Assembly: GCF_003545875.1 (NCBI RefSeq)
Contig: NZ_QHCS01000011.1
Span: forward strand, 1 to 64,000
Direction: 5' to 3'
Source: Leptospira stimsonii
GTDB lineage: Bacteria; Spirochaetota; Leptospiria; Leptospirales; Leptospiraceae
DNA length: 64,000 nt
In this document: one piece after another, positions 9,825 through 17,005 of the stretch
Layout of the letters: each line of letters starts with the position of its first letter
Position numbering within the stretch: position 1 is the first letter of the stretch
Notes under the pieces: model-generated
Told to the model about the DNA's origin: nothing
Databases searched by the model: none
What the model saw: only the letters and a program-made list of their open reading frames with translations
Position numbers and translations under genes: made by a program

Positions 9825-9874
9825 TATAATACGATCTCTAAATCCTGCCGACTACGGGGTTCGAGATCGTTTTT
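9825..9874 (+). other. TATAAT box followed at once by a hairpin and T-run
   Basis: The gap 9698-10106 (409 bases) holds the preceding terminator and this element. A consensus TATAAT lies at 9825-9830. A structured hairpin follows at 9832-9869 (CGATCTC with GAGATCG outside; CCG with CGG inside), ending in TTTTT at 9870-9874. It may be a second terminator, a sigma-gene leader element or a very short RNA; the predicted start site would fall inside the left arm, so I cannot decide. A short open frame at 9896-10105 has no coding character. Confidence 0.35.
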
Positions 9875-10106
9875 CGTTTTCTCAAATGATAAAACGTGCG
9901 GAGCAAAAATAATTATGACTCGATCAAACGATCTCCATTCTATGACTTTACAAATCAGAGCCTTGCATTGAGCACAAAGGAACGGAGAGATATGCAAATA
10001 ATCTCAAAATTAGAACGCAGAAATTCATCTTCGTTGTTGGATTCGTTTTGTTTTCGTCTATCTTATGATCATTGCTTCTTTGTATTTTTGTTTTTGAAAG
10101 GTTAAG

Positions 10107-10628
10107 ATGAAGTTAAGTCAAGATCACGATTTTTCTCTTTTTTACCAAAAATACAAGGATGCGATTTACAAGGTGATTCGATATCTGTCCGGAGATCCCG
10201 AAGAGGTGGAAGACATAGCGCAAGAGGTGTTCCTCAACTTATACCGCGCCTTTCCGAATTTTTCGGAAGAGAAAGGAAGTTTTTACACCTGGGCCGCGGT
10301 GATCGCAAAAAATACGTATCTCACATATCGTAAAAATCGTAAAATGGAATATGCCCTTGAAGAAAATTCTTCATTAGAATCGCTTCGAGTAAAAGACGAT
10401 TTTATCCAGGATCTAGAAACGAGAATTTTGGAGGAAGAATTGAGGGAGGTAATCTCCTCCCTACCGGAGCCTGAGAAAAGTATTATTCTCTTAAAAGAAT
10501 TCAACAACTATACTTTGGAAAAAACTTCTCAGGCGTTGAATATTTCTTCTCGAACCGTGAGCCGAAAATTATTAAGAGCCTTGGACCTCCTCCGAGAAGA
10601 ATTAGAAAAAAGAAAAGTGGCCTTGTAA
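10107..10628 (+). CDS. ECF-family RNA polymerase sigma factor
   Basis: A 173-residue alternative sigma factor that should redirect RNA polymerase to an envelope-stress or surface regulon. Region 2 spans about 8-75 (FYQKYKDAIYKVIRYL, then the core-binding EDIAQEVFLNLYRAF and the -10 binding WAAVIAKNTYLTYRK). Region 4 spans about 110-165 (EVISSLPEPEKSIILLKEFN, then the helix-turn-helix TSQALNISSRTVSRKLLRAL). AAAGG stands about 5 bases before the ATG. Two bases separate it from the anti-sigma gene downstream, so the pair is co-transcribed as usual for ECF systems. Confidence 0.93.
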   Translation: MKLSQDHDFSLFYQKYKDAIYKVIRYLSGDPEEVEDIAQEVFLNLYRAFPNFSEEKGSFYTWAAVIAKNTYLTYRKNRKMEYALEENSSLESLRVKDDFIQDLETRILEEELREVISSLPEPEKSIILLKEFNNYTLEKTSQALNISSRTVSRKLLRALDLLREELEKRKVAL

Positions 10629-10630
10629 AG

Positions 10631-11923
10631 ATGGAAAGAAACGATCTATTAGAAGAATTCGAAGACCTCATGTCTTTAGCCCTCTTCGGTGAAATTTCGG
10701 AAGAGCAGAGAATACGGTTGAATCAAATCGTTGCTGAGGATCCGTCTTTAAAAGAACGATACGAAAACTATAACAGAATGCAGGAGGGTTTAAGGTTTCA
10801 TAAAAAGTCACTCGCACAATCCGAGTCGAAACAACAAAATATTTCTCCTATAAGCGCCTTTACGGAAAGACTTTTTAAGAATAGAATTCTTCTCTTAGCC
10901 GCAATCATTCCGTTGATCGCATCCCTCTATTTTATTCTAAGATTTCAATTTCCCAAAAGACCGGATTCCATTTCCATCCAGACCTTGGGCGCTTGTGACG
11001 CAAAAACGATCCAAACAAGGGAACCGATCCGATTGGGTGAAAATTCTTTTTGCGACGTCAAAATCCTCCTTACGCAGGGGTCCGTTCAATTTAAAATTTT
11101 CCCGAACTCGGAAGTTCGAATTCTACATCTTCCTCAATCAAACGATTCGAAAGAATCTCTTTCCATATTTTTTGAGAAGGGAAAGTTTTTGTTAAACGAA
11201 ACGCTTCACTCTACCGGAAAAACCAGGCTCTATTGGAACGGAACTCAGATCGAATTGCTCGGTACAAAAGTTTTGATCGAAGATTTAGAAAACGGAAGAA
11301 GTATCAAAGTTTGGAACGGTTCCGTCGTTCTACGTTCTGGCGTTCGATATATACTTCCATTTTTATCGGAGTCGAAAGAAACCTGGGTCAAATCTTTCGA
11401 GGAAAATAACAAGGAATTATTAAACGACATCAAAGAGGTGACACTTTCCGATTCTTCTTTGGAAACTAAACCCTTTATTCTCTCCGCGGACTCGATCCTA
11501 TTCTTGACCTCCGAAAATAACCCCAAGACAGCCGACCTGAAAAAAATCCAGAGCGACCTTGGACAAATTCGAAATCATCTGTCGCTCGATCTAAAAGAAA
11601 ACAGAACGAACCGGTTGACCCCGGAGGACCTCGAGGACTTGGAAACACTTTCACAAAATCTCGGAAACGAAAAACTTCCCGAATTAAAAAAGAAGAAGCA
11701 AGAACCGATTCGAAACGAAAACGGGAAAAAAAATTCAGTCGTCGACGAAAAAAAGGAACTGAAAAAAGAAGAGCCCGTTCGATTAGGGATGAAGACGATC
11801 AAGTTGAAGGATGGATCCGAGTTAAAAGGAAATCTCATTCAGTATGAAAACGAATATGTCCTGGAAATCGATGGAAAGAAAAAGGTGATCAAGACCGAGG
11901 ATGTGGAATCCATTTCATTTTAA
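10631..11923 (+). CDS. FecR-like membrane anti-sigma protein with C-terminal KDGS module
   Basis: A 430-residue single-pass protein, by position and shape the anti-sigma factor for the ECF protein. Residues 1-80 are cytoplasmic and helical with a zinc-free anti-sigma look (EISEEQRIRLNQIVAEDPSL). A transmembrane helix lies at about 85-104. Residues 120-260 form a FecR-like beta domain (SVQFKIFPNSEVRIL, LLGTKVLIED, SIKVWNGSVVLRSG). A charged Lys/Glu-rich region precedes a last block of about 44 residues (KLKDGSELKGNLIQYENEYV). The same block type opens the mature part of the next gene product. It is the middle gene of a three-gene operon. Function as anti-sigma is inferred from context. Confidence 0.8.
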   Translation: MERNDLLEEFEDLMSLALFGEISEEQRIRLNQIVAEDPSLKERYENYNRMQEGLRFHKKSLAQSESKQQNISPISAFTERLFKNRILLLAAIIPLIASLYFILRFQFPKRPDSISIQTLGACDAKTIQTREPIRLGENSFCDVKILLTQGSVQFKIFPNSEVRILHLPQSNDSKESLSIFFEKGKFLLNETLHSTGKTRLYWNGTQIELLGTKVLIEDLENGRSIKVWNGSVVLRSGVRYILPFLSESKETWVKSFEENNKELLNDIKEVTLSDSSLETKPFILSADSILFLTSENNPKTADLKKIQSDLGQIRNHLSLDLKENRTNRLTPEDLEDLETLSQNLGNEKLPELKKKKQEPIRNENGKKNSVVDEKKELKKEEPVRLGMKTIKLKDGSELKGNLIQYENEYVLEIDGKKKVIKTEDVESISF

Positions 11924-11936
11924 ATCAAAAAACTTC

Positions 11937-12890
11937 ATGAAGAACTTTTTTATCGCCTCTCGAATTCGAATTCTTGCCTGGATTCTTTTTTTAATTCTGA
12001 TCGTTCTCCCGAAATTGATATTCGGAAATTCAGTGGTTTTGAAGGACGGTTCGACTTTAAAAAACGTTAAAACTACATTAAAAGAAGATCATGTATTGGT
12101 TGAAGACGAATTCGGTCATGTGGAAAAGATAGATCTCCAACTTGTGGAAAAAATTTTAGTTTCCGAAATTAAAAAAGGAGAAATTCAAGATCCTAAAAAA
12201 TTCAAAAAATTCTATTTCTCCCTGGTCGGGTCCCAATGGAACTCTCGTGTTTCGGAATCCATGGATCTAAATCGACATTATACACTGACCGACCTTGTAA
12301 CTACCGCAATCTATATCGATCCTTATCTTGAAAAAAAATATTCAGTAAAGGTTCAATCTTTTGCAATACAGGGAGAATATCGCCGGAGTCCGAACTTAGC
12401 GTTTTCTCTTTCCTTGGAGCATAACAACTTTCTATTTCCGAAAACCGGTGTTTCCCCTTTGACCGCGATCGCGACGAATATAAGTCTCAATCAGACTCCG
12501 GAATACCAAACTTTGGCTTTCCTTTCGACAATGAATCAAAGTTTTAATACAAACTCAAGCGAATACGAAGGGAACCGATCTTCCGGATCCGCGTTTACCA
12601 TTTCCACAATTTCTCTTTTACCGAGCGTAAAGTATATGATTCCGATTTCGGATTCTATCGTTTGGTTTACTCAGGCTGGCTTCGGGATCGGGAAAAGTTA
12701 CGAGAGCGGAATTTATTCACGGCAACTGATTTACGGCGCGGGAATGGTCGGGACGGGTTTTCAATTGGAATTCGATTCTTATTTTTTTAGTCTTACTGCT
12801 CAATTCAGAAAAACGATTTTAAACGGATCCGTACATTCCTATCAGTTTGGAGAACCTTTGATCTTGTTCGGAATAGGATTCAAAATTTAG
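11937..12890 (+). CDS. Envelope protein, KDGS module plus putative beta-barrel
   Basis: A 317-residue exported protein of unknown family. A long signal peptide (about 1-30, core ILAWILFLILIVL) ends at FG. The mature protein begins with NSVVLKDGSTLKNVKTTLK, a module of about 45 residues that aligns with the C-terminus of the preceding anti-sigma protein. The rest shows alternating hydrophobic/polar strands and ends in GIGFKI, as in outer-membrane barrels. The ATG at 11937 follows the anti-sigma stop by 13 bases without a clear Shine-Dalgarno; an in-frame ATG at 11901 lies inside the previous gene and is an alternative. It is probably the effector or sensor of the ECF operon. It converges with dinB, 4 bases away. 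Confidence 0.65.
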   Translation: MKNFFIASRIRILAWILFLILIVLPKLIFGNSVVLKDGSTLKNVKTTLKEDHVLVEDEFGHVEKIDLQLVEKILVSEIKKGEIQDPKKFKKFYFSLVGSQWNSRVSESMDLNRHYTLTDLVTTAIYIDPYLEKKYSVKVQSFAIQGEYRRSPNLAFSLSLEHNNFLFPKTGVSPLTAIATNISLNQTPEYQTLAFLSTMNQSFNTNSSEYEGNRSSGSAFTISTISLLPSVKYMIPISDSIVWFTQAGFGIGKSYESGIYSRQLIYGAGMVGTGFQLEFDSYFFSLTAQFRKTILNGSVHSYQFGEPLILFGIGFKI

Positions 12891-12894
12891 AATA

Positions 12895-13986
12895 TTATAA
12901 AGCTGGAAATAAACTCGGTTCGTCCTCTTCCACAAAATTCGGATGAGAAAGGCTGATTCCTAAGAGTCGAATCGCTTTGTTTGCAACAAGTTTTCCATCC
13001 TTCGTTTCTATGAATTCTTCCAAAAGCGGCGAAGCCGTTTTGAAAAGGTCTTCCGCGGAAAAAATCATCTCGGGTAAAGTTTTGGATCTTGTTTTCAAAG
13101 TGAAATCGTGAAATTTAATTTTCAAAGTCAGGGTTCGTCCAGAAAAATCCCTTTTTTTTAATCTTCGTTCCACTTCTCCGGCGACGTATTTCAGCTGATT
13201 GAAGAGATCTTCTTTTTCGATTCGGTCTTGATCGAACGTAATTTCCGCCCCGAGAGATTTGCGTTCTCTGGAGGATTCCACTACTCTGTCGTCTTCTCCT
13301 CTCGAAATTTTATAATAGTAGATTCCCATTTTCCCGAAATGTTGAACGAGTTCTTCCACACTTCTTGTGCGCAGATCCTTACCGGTACGGATTCCCAATT
13401 CCTCCATTTTTTGAGCGGTCACTTTTCCAACTCCGTGAAAACTGCTCACCGGAAGAGGTTCGATAAAGGAAACCACGTCTTCCGGTAGAACTACCGTTAG
13501 CCCGTTGGGTTTGTTCTTTTCCGAAGCCAACTTTGCGATGAACTTTGAATTTCCGACTCCGGCGGACGCAGTAAGGTCCGTTCGTTTTAAGATTTCGTTT
13601 CGAATCTCCTTCGCGATCGTAACCGCATAAGGAATATTCTTTTTATTGAATGTAACGTCGAGATAACCTTCGTCCAAGGACAACATCTCGACTCGATCCG
13701 TGTATTCTAAAAAGATTTCTTTGATTTGTCTGGAAACTTCCTTATAGGCTTCGAAACGAGGAAATACAAAGATCGCTTGGGGAGCCAACTGCGCGGCTCG
13801 CGAACAAGGCATCGCAGATCGAACCCCGAATTTTCTCGCTTCATACGAAGCGGCCGCGACTACGGATCGACTTCCGGGGGGACCGCCTACGATCAACGGT
13901 TTTCCTTTGTATTCCGGGAAATCCCTTTGTTCCACGGAAGCGTAAAAGGCATCCATATCGACATGAATGATTTTTCGTGGTTCCAT
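12895..13986 (-). CDS. dinB: DNA polymerase IV (Y family)
   Basis: Error-prone translesion polymerase. The 363-residue protein starts with the palm motif IIHVDMDAFYASVEQRD (first catalytic Asp), continues with PLIVGGPPGSRSVVAAASYEARKFGVRSAMP, and has the second acidic cluster SLDEGYLDV. A helix-hairpin-helix thumb (VSSFHGVGKVTAQKMEELGIRT) and a little finger domain at about 235-345 follow. The length matches the family. There is no recognisable beta-clamp peptide in canonical form, although the C-terminus EEDEPSLFPAL contains a plausible one (SLFPAL). It lies 49 bases downstream of the ComF-type gene on the same strand and may share its transcript. Confidence 0.93.
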   Translation of the reverse strand: MEPRKIIHVDMDAFYASVEQRDFPEYKGKPLIVGGPPGSRSVVAAASYEARKFGVRSAMPCSRAAQLAPQAIFVFPRFEAYKEVSRQIKEIFLEYTDRVEMLSLDEGYLDVTFNKKNIPYAVTIAKEIRNEILKRTDLTASAGVGNSKFIAKLASEKNKPNGLTVVLPEDVVSFIEPLPVSSFHGVGKVTAQKMEELGIRTGKDLRTRSVEELVQHFGKMGIYYYKISRGEDDRVVESSRERKSLGAEITFDQDRIEKEDLFNQLKYVAGEVERRLKKRDFSGRTLTLKIKFHDFTLKTRSKTLPEMIFSAEDLFKTASPLLEEFIETKDGKLVANKAIRLLGISLSHPNFVEEDEPSLFPAL

Positions 13987-14035
13987 CTTCAGCTCCGGTC
14001 AAATTATAACATACTAAACATTTGTAACCTACTTT

Positions 14036-14767
14036 TTATTTCGAACCTTTCCCCTCCGTTCGGATCAAGGTCAATACTCGGACCGAAGTAGCGCCGTTTT
14101 CCAGGAGAATTCTCGCGATTTCGTTTGCAGATGCCCCCGTTGTGAACACGTCGTCTAAGATAAGATAATTGCCATTGAGACTTCCTTTATACTCCTCTTT
14201 GATTTGAAATGCAAGTCTCGCATGAATAAATCGGTCCGCATAACTTTTCCCCGCCTGTTTTTCATGGCTGATCTTTAAGACGGGATTGACAAAGGGAAAC
14301 GGAAGAATCTCTTGCAATCTCTTCGACGCAAAATCGCAGGATTCAAAGGGCCTTTTTTTTCTGCTTTGGTACCATTTTGTTTTTGTAGAAGGCATGACGA
14401 TGATTCCTGAAAAGGAAATTTTTTTCCAAGAAACAAGTTTCCTTTTCATACCAAGACAAAGATATACCGAGAGCAGATAAACGGACTGAAATTTAACGTA
14501 GTTCATGACTTTCGCTAGGAAAGGAGTTCTACTTCTTAAAAATTTTAATTCTTCAAAGAATAAATTTCTGGAAGAACAAAAAGAACATTCCGATTCTACA
14601 TTCCATTCTTTGCATACTCCGCATTCGATTCCCTGAAAAATTTCAGGACTGCGATTCTCATAGTGACAGAGTTTACAAACCCCGATCTTAGAGGAAAAAA
14701 AATCGTATCTTCCGCAAAACTCGCAAGTTGAAGGAAGAAATAAATCTAAGAATTTCCATATTCCCAT
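14036..14767 (-). CDS. ComF-family phosphoribosyltransferase-like protein
   Basis: A 243-residue protein of the ComF/GntX family, linked in other bacteria to DNA uptake or carbon/phosphate metabolism but without a proven enzyme activity. The N-terminus has two zinc-ribbon-like cysteine clusters (STCEFCGRY, GVCKLCHYE and then IECGVCKEW, ECSFCSSR). The C-terminal half is a type I phosphoribosyltransferase fold with the PRPP loop YLILDDVFTTGASANE. The pocket is typical of the family. AAAGG lies close to the ATG. A terminator separates it from the OmpL47-like gene upstream, and dinB follows after 49 bases. No other competence genes are in the window. Confidence 0.85.
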   Translation of the reverse strand: MGIWKFLDLFLPSTCEFCGRYDFFSSKIGVCKLCHYENRSPEIFQGIECGVCKEWNVESECSFCSSRNLFFEELKFLRSRTPFLAKVMNYVKFQSVYLLSVYLCLGMKRKLVSWKKISFSGIIVMPSTKTKWYQSRKKRPFESCDFASKRLQEILPFPFVNPVLKISHEKQAGKSYADRFIHARLAFQIKEEYKGSLNGNYLILDDVFTTGASANEIARILLENGATSVRVLTLIRTEGKGSK

Positions 14768-14803
14768 ATCCTTTACGGTTCCGGAAAGGATGCGCGGAAA
14801 ATA

Positions 14804-14831
14804 AAAAAGCCCGGAAAATTCCGGGCTTTTT
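14804..14831. terminator. Terminator of the OmpL47-like gene
   Basis: GC-rich stem (AGCCCGGA with TCCGGGCT) flanked by A-tract and T-tract, a canonical intrinsic terminator that reads well on the minus strand, 25 bases after the stop of the repeat protein gene. It can act on both strands. Confidence 0.9.
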
Positions 14832-14856
14832 CGTCATCGGTAAGATTTTTTAATTC

Positions 14857-15942
14857 TTACTTTTTAGCAGGAGCTGGAGTTGTAGTCGCCGGCTTTGCTG
14901 GTTGAGGCTGAGGAGCAGCAGGTTGTGTGTTGCTGTTTGAGCTTGCATCCACCTTCCGAATCTGAGTAGTCGGAGGATTTACGTCCACGGAAAAGCTGAC
15001 TTTTTTTGTTTCACTTTCGTTTCCTACATTGTCCACCGCTTTCGCTTCGATCGTGTGTTCTCCTTGAGAATCGATTACGATGGATTCCGCATAAGGAACA
15101 AAATCAGGAGCGTTGTCGACTTTGATCAGAATTCTTTTGATTCCGGATTGTCCATCCAACGCTTTGATGGTGAAAGAGTTTCCTTTTCTGGAATACGTTT
15201 TTCCGTCGATGATGACGAGAGGAGTATTTCCTTGAATTTCAACTTCCGGTTTTACGTCATCGAGAGTAACCACGAGAATCGCTTCCGAGGTTGCGTTTCC
15301 TGAATTGTCGACTGCGGAATACTTGATTAGATTGACGCCTGCTCTTTCCAATTTAATCGGCTGGTTGTCATAGGTTTTCAAATCCCCGCCGTTGATGGAA
15401 TACTTCACTTCTTTGACTCCGGAAAGTCCGTCGACTGCCGTGATCGTATAAGTTACGTTCTTAGAACCGTAATTGTATCCGTCGAGATTGTAGAGAATTT
15501 CGCTCGGAGCGATTTTAACGGTTGGAGCGGTGTTGTCCACAACTACGACAAGAGCCTTTGCAGGTTCTTTGTTTCCTGCTTTGTCCACAGCTCTATACGT
15601 AAGACGGTTTACGCCTTCTTTTAAAATCGTGATCGGAGAAGTATATTTTGCATAATCAGCGTCGCCGATCTTGTATTCAATATAATCTACGGTGCTGGAA
15701 TCGTCTTTAGCGGAAATTTCAAAAGAACTTTTAGAGTTCACATAAAGATCTGCATTCTTTACGTCATCACTTTGAGTGTTTCCTGCAGTTTTAGTGGTAG
15801 CCGCAGGCGCCGTCGCCCCTGTTTGCCCTTGGGTCGTTGCCTGAGGGGTAGAATTTTCGTCCAGATCTTCCTGTGCGACGAGAGCCACGGAAAAGGACAT
15901 TAAAAAAGCGATTGCGAGTCTTGCAAGATAAGAACCCTTCAT
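14857..15942 (-). CDS. OmpL47-type repeat surface protein
   Basis: A 361-residue exported protein of the leptospiral OmpL47-like family. A signal peptide (about 1-23, LAIAFLMSFSVALVA) is followed by an acidic/Thr-rich linker. Three tandem domains of about 90 residues come next, each with the pattern G(I/V)K-x-(I/V)-KY-x-I-(D/N)-G, a turn, and Y-x-A-V-D-x-(A/S)-G-N, for example RLTYRAVDKAGNKEP, LIKYSAVDNSGNATS and IEAKAVDNVGNESE. The tail is Pro/Ala/Thr-rich and may cross or bind the wall. TAGGAGTG precedes the ATG. Proteins of this fold are reported at the leptospiral surface; the exact ortholog (OmpL37, OmpL47 or another) cannot be told here. Single-gene unit with its own terminator. Confidence 0.8.
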   Translation of the reverse strand: MKGSYLARLAIAFLMSFSVALVAQEDLDENSTPQATTQGQTGATAPAATTKTAGNTQSDDVKNADLYVNSKSSFEISAKDDSSTVDYIEYKIGDADYAKYTSPITILKEGVNRLTYRAVDKAGNKEPAKALVVVVDNTAPTVKIAPSEILYNLDGYNYGSKNVTYTITAVDGLSGVKEVKYSINGGDLKTYDNQPIKLERAGVNLIKYSAVDNSGNATSEAILVVTLDDVKPEVEIQGNTPLVIIDGKTYSRKGNSFTIKALDGQSGIKRILIKVDNAPDFVPYAESIVIDSQGEHTIEAKAVDNVGNESETKKVSFSVDVNPPTTQIRKVDASSNSNTQPAAPQPQPAKPATTTPAPAKK

Positions 15943-16028
15943 TTTACACTCCTATGAATTCGGTTAATTAGTTTTTTGACGATATTCGGATAGTGGAAAC
16001 ATTTGGAAGGAGCGTGTCAACCGATTCT

Positions 16029-16706
16029 ATGAAAAAAAAATCCTTCTTCTCAAGGAGAGAGAACTTACTTTCAATTTACGTTCTCTTAGGGATGCTTCTT
16101 TTTTTCAAATTGCCCAATCCCTTAGACGCTCAAGAAAAATCTCCCGCGGAAATTTGGAAACAAGTGGTCGTAGAGGATTTTGAGACGAAAGACTGGAGTA
16201 AAAAGAATCTGAAGACACGTCTGGCGAAGGAATACGATCCTGACATAAGAACTTCCTCCCTTCTCCTAAGTCCCGAGAGGAATTCTTCCAAAAGTCTTCT
16301 TTTAGAAGTGCCCGCCGATAAAAATCAGTCTTTTGAAATACTCTGGGAATCTCCTTGGAGGACGCGCGGTTTCGTTCAGGAATTTCAGTTTCACGTCTAT
16401 TCCTCCGGATCCGGAGCGTCGCTTTACGTTTTGTTAAGAGATTCTACTTTAGAAGTTAAGAAAATACTAATTACTCATCTTAGTTTTGAAGGTTGGAAAA
16501 AAATCAAACTCAACGTGGTGAGAAAGGTTAGACAAGACGATATCGTTTTTACAAAACAAGCGCCCTTGGAATTCTTGGGTCTTCTTTATGAGGCTCCTTT
16601 CGAAATGAAACGAGGAACCAGAGATCTATTTGCTATCGACGATATTCTTGCGATCATCAGAGATAAAAATCGAATGTTCCCGAACGATAAAGCCCTCGTT
16701 CGTTAA
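16029..16706 (+). CDS. FlaA-like flagellar sheath family protein
   Basis: A 225-residue exported protein resembling FlaA outer-layer proteins of the spirochaete periplasmic flagellum. After a signal peptide (to about residue 36, ...NPLDA) come VVVEDFETKDW near the mature N-terminus, a lectin-like beta-sandwich pattern (QEFQFHVYSSGSGASLYVLL, EGWKKIKLNVVRKVRQ) and the C-terminal FAIDDILAIIRD. These positions match the FlaA pattern of an N-terminal VxDFE and a late D-x-I strand. The frame opens at a GTG at 15993; I prefer the ATG at 16029, which gives a normal signal peptide, although the AAGGAG lies about 16 bases away. No other flagellar gene is adjacent, so this could be a paralog with another role. 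Confidence 0.6.
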   Translation: MKKKSFFSRRENLLSIYVLLGMLLFFKLPNPLDAQEKSPAEIWKQVVVEDFETKDWSKKNLKTRLAKEYDPDIRTSSLLLSPERNSSKSLLLEVPADKNQSFEILWESPWRTRGFVQEFQFHVYSSGSGASLYVLLRDSTLEVKKILITHLSFEGWKKIKLNVVRKVRQDDIVFTKQAPLEFLGLLYEAPFEMKRGTRDLFAIDDILAIIRDKNRMFPNDKALVR

Positions 16707-16898
16707 TCGTTTCCGATCCTGATAAAAAAGAATCCTTTGATCCAAATTCTTCTTCGAAGTCAGAGGAATTTCCGCTGGAACTAAATTCAATTTTTATGAT
16801 AAACTTTGAAAATGGAAATCGAGAACGAACGTTTTTCTTTTCCAAACAAAATCGCCTCCAAATCCCGGAAGACCGAGAATTCTCCGAATTCTATTCGG

Positions 16899-16917
16899 AT
16901 CGGACTTCAAGTCCGAT
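16899..16917. terminator. Palindrome between converging genes, possible terminator
   Basis: ATCGGAC and GTCCGAT flank TTCAA. It lies in the 299-base gap between the FlaA-like gene and the oppositely oriented kinase gene, and a T-rich run follows at 16925-16930 on the plus strand. The rest of the gap holds nothing I can name. Confidence 0.4.
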
Positions 16918-17005
16918 TTCAATCGTTTTTCGGTTGAATTGTTTTCGTCGGAACAGTCGGAAAATTTGCGATACATCCGATGACCAAGGTTTCGCCTACA
17001 CTCAA

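Noticed and set aside
9896..10105. Short plus-strand frame before the sigma gene
   Set aside because: No coding signal or ribosome binding site; composition like noncoding sequence.
16796..17005. Plus-strand open frame in the gap before the kinase gene, continuing antisense into it
   Set aside because: Lacks a Shine-Dalgarno, has biased composition and is mostly antisense of the kinase.
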